NCBI RefSeq assembly: GCF_014206815.1
Contig: NZ_JACHNP010000001.1
Span: 1,888,456-1,952,455 of the forward strand
Length of the DNA stretch: 64,000 nucleotides
Direction of reading: 5' to 3'
Origin: Xanthomonas sp. F10
Lineage (GTDB): Bacteria; Pseudomonadota; Gammaproteobacteria; Xanthomonadales; Xanthomonadaceae
In this document: in pieces, positions 53,973 to 64,000 of the stretch
How positions within the stretch are numbered: position 1 is the stretch's first letter
Layout: each line of letters starts with the position of its first letter
Notes under the pieces: model-generated
Told to the model about the DNA's origin: nothing
Databases searched by the model: none
The model's input: only the letters and a program-made list of their open reading frames with translations
Program-made: the position numbers and the translations under genes

Positions 53973-54299
53973 ATGGCACAGAGCAGCCCGTATCTCTCCA
54001 GCAACGACCTGAGCCAGCGCCGCAGCAGCGACGCGCCGCAGTCGCTCGGTGTCGCGCCGAACGTGTTCGAAGGCAACGACCCGGCCGCGATCGCACGCGC
54101 GCTCAAGCAATCGGCCGACCTGCACGCACGCCGCCGCACCGGTCCGTATCGTTCGGCCATGTCGATGCTGACCTTCTACATCAATCGCGCCGGCGATCAG
54201 TTGCCGGCGCAACGCCGACAGATCCTGGAGCAGGCCAAGGACGAGTTGCGCAGCCTGTACGGCAAACCGCGCAAGGGCGACGCCGGCGACAGAGCGTAA
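53973..54299 (+). CDS. DUF3175 family protein
   Basis: A 108-residue cytoplasmic protein. The conserved region RTGPYRSAMSMLTFYINRAG and the following basic helix (AQRRQILEQAKDELRSLYGK) match DUF3175. AAGGAG lies 8 bases before the ATG at 53,973. The basic, helical C-terminus suggests nucleic-acid contact, but no function is established. Confidence 0.75.
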   Translation: MAQSSPYLSSNDLSQRRSSDAPQSLGVAPNVFEGNDPAAIARALKQSADLHARRRTGPYRSAMSMLTFYINRAGDQLPAQRRQILEQAKDELRSLYGKPRKGDAGDRA

Positions 54300-54401
54300 G
54301 CGGCCACGCAGCGTGATGGAGCGATCAGTTCCGCACGCTGCCTGAGCCTGGTGCATCTCGCCCGATTGCCGTCCTCCGACGCATTGCCACATGATGCGGA
54401 C

Positions 54402-55745
54402 ATGGCCAAGGCATCCGACATCTCGGACCTCATCCAGCACGCTGCCGCCGCGACGCAAGACGACGCGGCGCTGCTGTCGCGCATCATCCTGGCGCAGGGC
54501 GAGATCGCCGCGGCCGGCGGCGATCCGCTGCAGGTGGTCGACGTGGTCACCCGCCGCGCGCAGGAGCTGACCCGCTCCAACGGCGCCGTGGTGGAGATGT
54601 GCGACGGCAAGGACATGCTGTACTGGTCGGCCAGCGGCGTCGCCGAACGCCACCTCGGCCTGCGCCTGCCCAGCAACGGCAGCCTGTCCGGCCTGTGCAT
54701 GCGCAGCGGCCAGGTGTTGCGCTGCGACGATTCGGAAATCGACCCACGCGTCGACCGCGCGGCCTGCCGGCGCATCGGCCTGCGCTCGATGCTGGTGGTG
54801 CCGCTGCGCTATGGCGACCGCAGCATCGGCGTGCTCAAGGTGCTGGCGCCGCAACCCGATGCCTACAGCGCGCAGGACGTGCGCACGCTGGAACTGCTGG
54901 CGACCCTGGTCGGGGCGACGCTGGCGCTGGCGATGGACCGCGCCGCGCTGCAGACCGACATCGCGCGCCGCCAGGACGTGGAGAAACACGCGTTTCGCGA
55001 GAAGGCGGCGATCGCCACCCGCATCCGCGAAACCATCGCCGGTGGGCGCCTGCAGATCGTGACCCAGCCGGTGCTGGCGCTGGCATCGCAGCGCATCGTC
55101 GGCGTGGAAGCGCTGTCGCGCTTCCCGGCCAATCCGGCGCTGCCGCCGCTGCGCTGGTTCGACGATGCGAGCCGGGTCGGGCTGGCGCTGGAGCTGGAAC
55201 TGGCTGCCGCGCGCAAGGCGCTGGACCTGCTGGCGCAGTTGCCGGCACCGGTCTACCTGGCGATCAACGTGTCCGCGCAGACCCTGCTGCATCCGCAACT
55301 GCAGGCGCTGCTACACGGCCACGACCTGTCGCGGATCGTGCTGGAGATCACCGAGCAACTGCAGGCACCGGACTATCCGCGCCTGTCCGAACACATCGGC
55401 CTGCTGCAGCGGCAGGGCCTGCGCATCGCCCTGGACGATGCCGGCACCGGCTTCGCCAGCCTGCGCCACCTGCTGCACCTGGCGCCGGACATCATCAAGC
55501 TGGACCTGACCCTGACCCGCGGCATCGACGCCGAACCGCGCCGGCAGCGGCTGGCGATGGCGATCCTGTCCTTCGCCGCGGAAACCAATGCGGACGTGGT
55601 GGTCGAAGGCATCGAGACCGAGAGCGAACTGGCGACGCTACAGGCGCTGGGCGCGCGCTACGGCCAGGGCTACCAGCTCGCCCATCCCGGGCCGCTGTCG
55701 GCGCACCTGGCGCGTTATCCGGCGATCGGCGACGGCATCGGCTGA
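54402..55745 (+). CDS. GAF-EAL domain protein, putative cyclic-di-GMP phosphodiesterase
   Basis: A 447-residue cytoplasmic protein. A GAF domain (about 20-175) is followed by an EAL domain (about 200-440). The EAL residues needed for catalysis are visible: VEALSRF, INVSAQ, EITEQ, DDAGTGF (the usual DDFG has Ala for Phe), IKLDL, VVEGIET and GQGYQLAHP. It probably degrades cyclic di-GMP in response to a GAF ligand. The start is uncertain: the frame also has a GTG at 54,351; neither has a strong binding site. Confidence 0.85.
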   Translation: MAKASDISDLIQHAAAATQDDAALLSRIILAQGEIAAAGGDPLQVVDVVTRRAQELTRSNGAVVEMCDGKDMLYWSASGVAERHLGLRLPSNGSLSGLCMRSGQVLRCDDSEIDPRVDRAACRRIGLRSMLVVPLRYGDRSIGVLKVLAPQPDAYSAQDVRTLELLATLVGATLALAMDRAALQTDIARRQDVEKHAFREKAAIATRIRETIAGGRLQIVTQPVLALASQRIVGVEALSRFPANPALPPLRWFDDASRVGLALELELAAARKALDLLAQLPAPVYLAINVSAQTLLHPQLQALLHGHDLSRIVLEITEQLQAPDYPRLSEHIGLLQRQGLRIALDDAGTGFASLRHLLHLAPDIIKLDLTLTRGIDAEPRRQRLAMAILSFAAETNADVVVEGIETESELATLQALGARYGQGYQLAHPGPLSAHLARYPAIGDGIG

Positions 55746-56040
55746 GGACTTCCACCGCACGCGCGGCGCTGGTCCTCGGTTCGGGGTCACCCCAGGCATT
55801 CCCAATAGATCGCCATGCCGGCCTGGTCGCGGCTGAAGCCGCTCCTACGAAAGCGTACGCTACGGGCGCGACAGCCACCCTCGCCGACCCTGGGCCGCTG
55901 TCAGCGCATCTGCAGACGCTCTCCAGCGATCGCCAACGGCCTCGGCTGAGCCGCGGGTCAGGCGCTCCATCATCCTAGGGCGGCCTCAGCCGCGACGCGG
56001 CGTCACCGTTGACGCCCCGTCGCGCTGGCGCAAACGCCAG
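55746..56040. repeat. Fragments of the GTAGGAGCGGCTTCAGCCGC-type element
   Basis: One arm in reverse (GCGGCTGAAGCCGCTCCTAC) lies at about 55830-55849 and a degenerate arm (GGGCGGCCTCAGCCGCGACG) at about 55978-55997. No gene was seen in this gap between the EAL gene and pnp. Confidence 0.55.
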
Positions 56041-56044
56041 GCAA

Positions 56045-56072
56045 GAAAAAAGCGGGCCGAAGCCCGCTTTTC
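56045..56072 (-). terminator. Intrinsic terminator of pnp
   Basis: Stem AAGCGGGC / GCCCGCTT (56050-56069) with a CGAA tetraloop. On the minus strand it is followed by a T-run (complement of AAGAAAAA). It is 28 bases past the pnp stop. Confidence 0.88.
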
Positions 56073-56099
56073 CCTGGAACGACGCTGGCAGCGCGCGGC

Positions 56100-58208
<2,109 letters not shown>

Positions 58209-58324
58209 GGGGTTTCCTTGGATGATGCTGTCTGCAAATGGACCGCTGACGGCCCATGCCGCTGGCGGGTGGCCGGGAGGATCCGGCCGGTGGCGCGGAG
58301 CGATCCCCGGGCCACGGTACTACC

Positions 58325-58358
58325 CAAAACAAAACCGCGGCGCATCGCTGCGCCGCGG
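58325..58358 (-). terminator. Intrinsic terminator between rpsO and pnp
   Basis: A perfect 10-base stem CCGCGGCGCA / TGCGCCGCGG (58335-58358) with a four-base loop, followed on the minus strand by TTTTGTTTTG. It should partly stop read-through from rpsO, so pnp has an additional promoter or is made from read-through. Confidence 0.88.
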
Positions 58359-58372
58359 TGGGGTTCGTTGCC

Positions 58373-58633
58373 TCAGCGACGCAGGCCGAGCTTCTCGATC
58401 AGCGCCTTGTAACGCTCGCCATCCTTCTTCTTCAGGTAGTCGAGCAGGCTGCGGCGGCGGTTGACCATCTGCAGCAGGCCGCGGCGGCTGTGGTGGTCCT
58501 TCTTGTGGGTCTTGAAGTGGCCGGTCAGCTGCTCGATGCGGGCGGTCAGCAGGGCGACCTGCACTTCCGGCGAACCGGTGTCGGCAGCGCCGCGCTTGTT
58601 TTCTTCGATGACTTTCTGGGTGTCGATGGACAT
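58373..58633 (-). CDS. rpsO: 30S ribosomal protein S15
   Basis: An 86-residue S15 protein of normal length ([39 protein letters not shown]). It binds 16S rRNA centrally and in enterics represses its own translation. Confidence 0.98.
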   Translation of the reverse strand: MSIDTQKVIEENKRGAADTGSPEVQVALLTARIEQLTGHFKTHKKDHHSRRGLLQMVNRRRSLLDYLKKKDGERYKALIEKLGLRR

Positions 58634-58836
58634 GAGGTTTTCTCTGAGATGCGGGGCCGGCAGGAACGTGCGAAGGACGCACCGCCTGGCTCGCCGATTG
58701 CGAAGGATTGCGCCGGAGCGCAGCGTGCCGGAAAGGCCGCGAAATTGTACCGGCCCTGGCCCGGAGGAACAAGGCGTTAAGACAGCGTCATGACTGAACG
58801 ACAGTCAGGTGGCGGCCGATGCGCCTGCCGTTGCGG

Positions 58837-59763
58837 TCACGGATTGAACATGCGCTGCGGCGCCAGCAGCCCGCTGGCATCGACCTGGCCCAGGCCCAGC
58901 AGCACCCCGTCGGCGTCGAACACCGCGGCCAGGCCGGGCGCCCAGGCCGGATCGCGCAGGCGCTGGCCCATGCGGAAACGCTGCGCCGCAGCATGCTCCA
59001 GCCGCACCGGCGGGAAATCGGCCAGGCCGGCGGCCAGCGGCAGCACCAGCGCCTCCAACGCCGCCGGATCCTGCGCGGCCAGTTGCTGAAGATACTCCAG
59101 GGTCACCATCTGCGGCGTGCGGAACGGCTCCACCCACAGCCGTCGCAGCGCGGCGATGTGCGCGCCGCAGCCCAGCGCCTCGCCCAGGTCGCGGGCCAGG
59201 CTGCGGATGTAGGTGCCGGACCCGCAGGCCACATGCAGGCGCAAGCGGTCGCCGGCGTGGGCGAGCACGTCGATCGCATGCACCTCGACCTCGCGCTCCG
59301 GCGCCTCGATCGCCTCGCCGCGGCGCGCCTTGACGTACAGCGGCTCCCCGCCCTGCTTGAGCGCGGAGTAGATCGGCGCGCGCTGGCGGATGCGCCCGCG
59401 CAGCGGCGCCAGCGCCGCCTCCAGCGTCGCCGCGTCCAGCGGCGGCACCGGCCGGGTCCGCAGCACCGCGCCCTCGGCATCGTCGCTGTCGGTGGTGACC
59501 CCTAGCACCACCTCCGCCTCATAGGCCTTGGCCGACCCGAGCAACAGCCCGGCCAGCTTGGTCGCCTCGCCGAAGCACAGCGGCAGCAGCCCGGTGGCGA
59601 GCGGATCCAGGCTGCCGGTGTGGCCGCCCTTCTCGGCACGGAACAGCCGCCGCGCCGCCTGCAGCGCCGCGTTGGAACTCATGCCGATCGGCTTGTCGAG
59701 CAGCACGATGCCGTCGAGGCGACGGAAGACGATACGGGGCAGACGCGGGCCGAAGACGGGCAT
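58837..59763 (-). CDS. truB: tRNA pseudouridine(55) synthase TruB
   Basis: A 308-residue TruB with catalytic Asp53 in [12 protein letters not shown] and a C-terminal PUA-like domain. It makes pseudouridine 55 in tRNA. The ATG at 59,763 is the best-supported start; the frame is open upstream through heptamer repeats that are unlikely to be coding. It sits between rbfA and rpsO in the conserved nusA-to-pnp order. Confidence 0.95.
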   Translation of the reverse strand: MPVFGPRLPRIVFRRLDGIVLLDKPIGMSSNAALQAARRLFRAEKGGHTGSLDPLATGLLPLCFGEATKLAGLLLGSAKAYEAEVVLGVTTDSDDAEGAVLRTRPVPPLDAATLEAALAPLRGRIRQRAPIYSALKQGGEPLYVKARRGEAIEAPEREVEVHAIDVLAHAGDRLRLHVACGSGTYIRSLARDLGEALGCGAHIAALRRLWVEPFRTPQMVTLEYLQQLAAQDPAALEALVLPLAAGLADFPPVRLEHAAAQRFRMGQRLRDPAWAPGLAAVFDADGVLLGLGQVDASGLLAPQRMFNP

Positions 59764-59773
59764 GGGGTGAGGG

Positions 59774-59805
59774 CGGGGATTCGGGATTGGAGATTCGGGA
59801 TTGGC
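59774..59805. repeat. GGGATT-type heptamer repeat upstream of truB
   Basis: GGGATTC/GGGATTG-like heptamers immediately before the truB start codon, between truB and rbfA. Confidence 0.55.
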
Positions 59806-59964
59806 GGATCCGACCCCCAGCATGGCGCGGGCGAACGGCACGCATGGAACAGCGTGACGCCAGACGGATGAAAGAGCGCCGCGATCGCGACTGCGAAACG
59901 GGCGCTCGCATTCGGCGCCCGCACTCAAACACTGGGAGCCGACGCCGCGGCGTCGGCAGCGGAC

Positions 59965-60378
59965 TCAGTCCTTGCGCGGCGCCGTTTCGGCGTCGTCGGC
60001 GGCATGGCCGTCGTCGTCCTGCTTCTGCTGCAGTTCCGGAATGTCGCGCAGCAGGTTGTCGATGCGCTCGCCGCGATCGACCGAATCGTCGTAGTGGAAA
60101 TGCAGTTCGGGCACATGGCGCAGCTTCATCGCCCGCGCCAGTTCGCTGCGCAGCTGCGGCGCAAGCTCGCGCAGGCCCTTGACCGCCTCGACCGAACGTT
60201 CCGGCATCAGCGCGGTGACGAACACCTTGGCATGGGCCATGTCGCGGGTGACTTCGACGTCGGACACGCTGACCGACGGCAAGCCGTGATCGCGCACGGC
60301 CGCATGCACGATCGTGCCGAGGTCGCGACGGATCTGCGCGGACACGCGATCGGTACGGTGGAAGGATTTGGTCGGCAT
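59965..60378 (-). CDS. rbfA: Ribosome-binding factor A
   Basis: A 137-residue RbfA (TDRVSAQIRRDLGTIV; VFVTALMPERSVEAVKGL; PELHFHYDDSVDRGERI), which matures the 30S subunit. The ATG follows GGACCTAAT. It is next in the nusA-infB-rbfA-truB order. Confidence 0.96.
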   Translation of the reverse strand: MPTKSFHRTDRVSAQIRRDLGTIVHAAVRDHGLPSVSVSDVEVTRDMAHAKVFVTALMPERSVEAVKGLRELAPQLRSELARAMKLRHVPELHFHYDDSVDRGERIDNLLRDIPELQQKQDDDGHAADDAETAPRKD

Positions 60379-60395
60379 ATTAGGTCCGGAATCTC

Positions 60396-60496
60396 TTTAA
60401 TTCGGGACCCGGGACCCGGGACCCGGGACCCGGAAAAGCAAAAGCCGTTGCTCTTGCCTTTCCGGGCTCCCGGGTCCCGGGCCCCGAGTCCCGGCT
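60396..60496. repeat. GGGACCC heptamer repeat with long hairpin between rbfA and infB
   Basis: Four GGGACCC heptamers (60405-60433) pair with inverted copies around 60468-60493, separated by an inner inverted repeat (AAAGCAAAAGCC / GGCTTTTGC-like). The element fills the rbfA-infB gap inside an otherwise conserved operon. Confidence 0.7.
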
Positions 60497-60497
60497 T

Positions 60498-63206
60498 TCA
60501 CAGCGTACGCTGCACTTCGATGCGCTCGAAGCACTCGATCTGGTCGCCGGCCTTGACGTCGTTGTAGGCCTTCACGCCAATACCGCACTCGGTGCCGTTG
60601 CGCACTTCGTCGACGTTCTCCTTGAAGCGACGCAGCGATTCCAGCTCGCCCTCGAACACCACGGTGTTGTCGCGCAGCACGCGGATCGGCTTGTTGCGCT
60701 TGACCACGCCCTCCACGACCATGCAGCCGGCGACGGCGCCGAACTTGGAGCTGCGGAACACGTCGCGCACCTGGGCGATACCGATGATCTCTTCGCGGAT
60801 CTCCACGCCCAGCAGGCCGGACGCCACCTGCTTCACCTGGTCGATCACGTCGTAGATGATCGAGAAGTAACGCAGGTCGATGCCGTTGGTCTCGATGATG
60901 CGCCGCGCCGAGGCGTCGGCACGCACGTTGAAGCCGATCACCGTGGCCTTGGACGCCAGCGCCGAATTCGCATCGGACTCGGTGATGCCGCCCACGCCGG
61001 AGTGGATCACGTTGATGCGGATCTGCTCGTTGGACAGCGCGGTCAGCGACTGCTTCAGCGCTTCCACCGAACCCTGCACGTCGGCCTTGATCACCAGGTT
61101 CAGCGACAGCTGGCCCTCGCCCTTGCCGAGCTGCGACATGATGTCTTCCATGCGGCTGCCCGCCGTGGACACCAGGCGCGACTCACGGCGCTTGGTCTCG
61201 CGCTGCTGCGCCACGTCCTTGGCCAGGCGCTCGTCGTCGACGACCACGAAGTCGTCGCCGGCATCCGGCACGCCGGACAGGCCGAGCACCTGCACCGGGA
61301 TGGACGGACCCGCGGAATCCGGCTGCTTGCCGGTCTCGTCGAACAGCGCACGCACGCGGCCGTACTGGATGCCGCACACCAGGTAGTCGCCCTTCTTCAG
61401 CGCGCCCTGCTGCACCAGCACCGTCGCCACCGGGCCGCGGCCCTTGTCCAGCGAGGACTCGATCACCACGCCGCTGGCGCGACCTTCGGCCACCGCGCGC
61501 AGTTCCAGCACTTCGGCCTGCAGCGAGATCGCGTCCAGCAGCGTGTCGATGCCCTGGCCGGTCTTGGCCGACAGCTCGACGAACTGGGTGTCGCCGCCGA
61601 ACTCTTCGGCGACCACGTCCTGCGCCAGCAACTCGTTCTTGACCCGCAGCGGATCGGCGCCGGACTTGTCGATCTTGTTGACCGCCACGATCAGCGGCAC
61701 GCCGGCCGCCTTGGCATGCTTGACCGCCTCGACCGTCTGCGGCATCACGCCGTCGTCGGCGGCGACCACCAGCACCACGATGTCGGTGAGCTTGGCGCCG
61801 CGGGCGCGCATCGAGGTGAACGCGGCGTGGCCCGGGGTATCCAGGAAGCTGATGACGCCGCGGTCGGTTTCGACGTGGTACGCGCCGATGTGCTGGGTGA
61901 TGCCGCCGGCTTCGCCCGAGGCGACCTTGGTGCGGCGGATGTAGTCCAGCAGCGAGGTCTTGCCGTGGTCGACGTGGCCCATGATGGTGACCACCGGCGG
62001 CCGCGGCAGCTTCTCGCCCTGCGCGTCCTCGGTGTGCGCCAGCAGCGCGTCCTCGGCGTCGGCACTGCCCGCACGCACCGGCTTGTGGCCGAGCTCTTCG
62101 GTGACCAGCGCCGCGGTGTCGTGGTCGATGGTCTGGGTGATGGTGGCCATCACGCCCATCTTGAACAGCGCCTTCACCACGTCGCCGCCCTTCAGCGCGA
62201 GCTTCTGCGCCAGGTCGGCCACGGTGATGGTGTCGCCGATCGCCACTTCGCGCACCACCGGCGCGGTGGGACGCTCGAAGCCGTGCGCGCCGCCGCCGCT
62301 GCGCGACGGCTCGGCCTGGCGACGGCCGCCGCTGTGGCTGCCGCCGCGCGGCTTGCCGCGCACGTTGGAACGGCGCGCACGGTCGGCCGCGGACAGGTGC
62401 AACTGGCCGGCGAAGCGGCTGGTGCTGTCGTCGTCCTCGACACCGGCGACCATCACGTGCGAGCCGCGGGTCTTGTGCTTGTTGTTGGCGTTGTTGCGGT
62501 CGTCGCTGCGCGGGGCCGCCGGCTTGGCCGGATGCGCCGCACCGGCCGGACGCGGCGCCACCGCCGGACGCGGTGCGCGCGGCGCAGCGGCGGCGTTGCG
62601 GTCGGCGGCAGGCGCGGCCGGCGCCGCAGCCGGCGGCGCCGACTCGGCTTCCAGCGCCGCCTGCGCGGCGCGCTGCTCGGCCTCGGCGCGCTCGCGCGCT
62701 TCCTGCTCGGCCTTGCGCTTGCGCTCGATTTCCTCGGCGCGCGCACGGTCCTGCTCGGCGAGCTTCTGCTGCTCGGCCAGGTTGCGCTGCTTGGATTCCT
62801 CCAGCTTGCGCAGGATCTCGGCCCGCTCGTCGTCCACCCGTCCGCCCGCGGACGGCGCCGCACGCTCGGCGGCCAGGTCCTCGGCCGACTTCACGTAGGT
62901 GCGCTTCTGCCGGACCTCGACGTTGACCGTGGTCTTGCTGCGCCCGGCGCTGACCGTCACTTCCTGCAGCTTGCGCCGGTTCAGGGTGATCTTCTTCGGC
63001 GCCGCCTGGGCCTCTTCCTCGACCGGCTTGTCGGTCTTGCCGTGGGTACGGCGCAGGAAGCCCAGCAGCTTCATCTTTTCGGTGCTGGTGACGACCTGGT
63101 CGGGACCGCTGAACTTCATCCCGGCGTCGGCCAGTTGAACCAGCAGTTTCTCGACCGGCGTGTTCACCAGTTCGGCCAGCTTGCGGATGGTGGTTTGCTG
63201 CGACAT
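60498..63206 (-). CDS. infB: Translation initiation factor IF-2
   Basis: A 902-residue IF-2. The GTPase motifs are [18 protein letters not shown] and NKID. The N-terminal half is a charged Ala/Arg/Glu linker with IF2_N modules at the start. It recruits initiator tRNA to the 30S subunit. Confidence 0.98.
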   Translation of the reverse strand: MSQQTTIRKLAELVNTPVEKLLVQLADAGMKFSGPDQVVTSTEKMKLLGFLRRTHGKTDKPVEEEAQAAPKKITLNRRKLQEVTVSAGRSKTTVNVEVRQKRTYVKSAEDLAAERAAPSAGGRVDDERAEILRKLEESKQRNLAEQQKLAEQDRARAEEIERKRKAEQEARERAEAEQRAAQAALEAESAPPAAAPAAPAADRNAAAAPRAPRPAVAPRPAGAAHPAKPAAPRSDDRNNANNKHKTRGSHVMVAGVEDDDSTSRFAGQLHLSAADRARRSNVRGKPRGGSHSGGRRQAEPSRSGGGAHGFERPTAPVVREVAIGDTITVADLAQKLALKGGDVVKALFKMGVMATITQTIDHDTAALVTEELGHKPVRAGSADAEDALLAHTEDAQGEKLPRPPVVTIMGHVDHGKTSLLDYIRRTKVASGEAGGITQHIGAYHVETDRGVISFLDTPGHAAFTSMRARGAKLTDIVVLVVAADDGVMPQTVEAVKHAKAAGVPLIVAVNKIDKSGADPLRVKNELLAQDVVAEEFGGDTQFVELSAKTGQGIDTLLDAISLQAEVLELRAVAEGRASGVVIESSLDKGRGPVATVLVQQGALKKGDYLVCGIQYGRVRALFDETGKQPDSAGPSIPVQVLGLSGVPDAGDDFVVVDDERLAKDVAQQRETKRRESRLVSTAGSRMEDIMSQLGKGEGQLSLNLVIKADVQGSVEALKQSLTALSNEQIRINVIHSGVGGITESDANSALASKATVIGFNVRADASARRIIETNGIDLRYFSIIYDVIDQVKQVASGLLGVEIREEIIGIAQVRDVFRSSKFGAVAGCMVVEGVVKRNKPIRVLRDNTVVFEGELESLRRFKENVDEVRNGTECGIGVKAYNDVKAGDQIECFERIEVQRTL

Positions 63207-63301
63207 TCGGATCCTATGATCTGGTTGGCGCCCCCTCGCCGCGTGCGAAGGTAGCGCGGATTCTAAGCCCTGATCGGGTCAGGGCGGCATTCATCGCTGA
63301 C

Positions 63302-64000
63302 TCATTCGCCGCGCTCCAGGCGGGCGATCTCCTCGGCGCGGGCGGCCAGGATCAGGGCCGCGGCGCGGTCCTTGTCCAGGTCCTCGATGCCGAACTCGAG
63401 GATTTCGTCGGCAGCCAGATCCGACAGGTCCTCGCTGGTGCGTACGCCATGGCCGGCCAGCGCGTAGGCGGTGGCTTCGTCCATGCCCGGCAGCGACAGC
63501 AGGTCCGCCGCCGGCACGCCGTCGTCGTCGCTCTCCTCGGCGGCCAGCGCCTCGTTGAGCAGCGCGTCGCGGGCACGGGCGCGCAGTTCCTCGACAATGT
63601 CCTCGTCGAAGCCTTCCACCGCCAGCAGCTCGCCAACCGGCACGTAGGCGATTTCCTCGACCGAGTTGAAGCCCTCGGCGACCAGGATCGCGGCGATCTC
63701 CTCGTCCACTTCCAGCTTGTCCATGAACAGCTGGCGGGCCACGGCCTGCTCGGCCTCGGACTTGGCCGCGACCTGCTCGGCGGTCATCACGTTGAGCTGC
63801 CAGCCGGTCAGGCGGCTGGCCAGGCGCACGTTCTGGCCGCCCTTGCCGATCGCCTGGGCCAGGCGGTCTTCCGCCACCGCCAGGTCCATCGAGTGCTTTT
63901 CTTCGTCGACGATGATCGACTGCACCTCGGCCGGCGCCATCGCGTTGATGACGAAGTTGGCCGGGTTGTCGTTCCACAGCACGATGTCCACGCGCTCGCC
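63302..64000 (-). CDS. nusA: Transcription termination/antitermination protein NusA (C-terminal part, cut by right edge)
   Basis: The last 232 residues are present. They contain the end of the second KH domain ([20 protein letters not shown]) and two acidic helical repeats ([20 protein letters not shown] and [17 protein letters not shown]), ending LERGE. The N-terminal and S1 domains lie outside the window. It is transcribed into infB. Confidence 0.96.
   Translation of the reverse strand, partial: GERVDIVLWNDNPANFVINAMAPAEVQSIIVDEEKHSMDLAVAEDRLAQAIGKGGQNVRLASRLTGWQLNVMTAEQVAAKSEAEQAVARQLFMDKLEVDEEIAAILVAEGFNSVEEIAYVPVGELLAVEGFDEDIVEELRARARDALLNEALAAEESDDDGVPAADLLSLPGMDEATAYALAGHGVRTSEDLSDLAADEILEFGIEDLDKDRAAALILAARAEEIARLERGE

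Noticed and set aside
53584-54012. Possible small genes upstream of the DUF3175 gene
   Set aside because: Arg/Ser/Pro-rich translations without binding sites; the well-supported ATG with AAGGAG is at 53,973.

Overview
This window is GC-rich DNA with bacterial housekeeping blocks (nusA-infB-rbfA-truB-rpsO-pnp, mutY-yggX, ftsY, rnd) arranged as in gammaproteobacteria. The dispersed intergenic repeats, the Xanthomonas-type H-NS protein, the TonB-dependent receptor tied to plant cell-wall glycosidases, and a homologue of the Svx/AvrXca secreted proteins all point to Xanthomonas or a very close relative. This assignment comes from gene content, not from a database search.

Positions 1-17,100 hold a minus-strand block of exported carbohydrate enzymes. 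It contains a GH127/GH146-type beta-L-arabinofuranosidase, a secreted Svx-like zinc metalloprotease homologue, a tightly coupled operon (TonB-dependent receptor, a large GH121-like enzyme with accessory domains, a GH43 enzyme) and a Tat-exported six-hairpin protein of unknown activity. The GH127/146 + GH121 + GH43 set matches the enzymes known to strip beta-arabino-oligosaccharides from hydroxyproline in plant extensins. Four promoters in this block share a two-part DNA motif with identical spacing (GCGTCTTG, then TGCGG exactly 28 bases further on), which suggests one regulon.

After an orphan flagellar-rod-like gene and a six-unit tandem repeat array (17,681-18,480) comes a second minus-strand block (18,554-34,133). 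It encodes an exported DPP IV-like prolyl peptidase, an APC amino acid permease, two DUF885 metallopeptidases, a prolidase-type M24 peptidase, and the full trans-4-hydroxyproline degradation pathway to 2-oxoglutarate: epimerase, three-part D-hydroxyproline dehydrogenase, deaminase and semialdehyde dehydrogenase. A divergent PAS-AraC regulator sits at its head. Read together, positions 611-35,023 look like one continuous programme for consuming hydroxyproline-rich glycoproteins: remove the arabinose, cut the peptide, import the products, and burn the hydroxyproline.

From 35 kb on, the content is mostly core genome: ftsY, mutY, yggX, a DUF6491 lipoprotein, an M48 peptidase, a SUMF1-domain lipoprotein, rnd, an H-NS-like protein, tRNA-Ala(CGC), a chemotaxis group (cheW plus two tandem chemoreceptors, with a sigma-28-type promoter), a large Lhr-type helicase, a DUF3175 protein, a GAF-EAL phosphodiesterase candidate, and the pnp-rpsO-truB-rbfA-infB-nusA run, with nusA cut by the right edge. 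No transposase, integrase, prophage or CRISPR array was seen.
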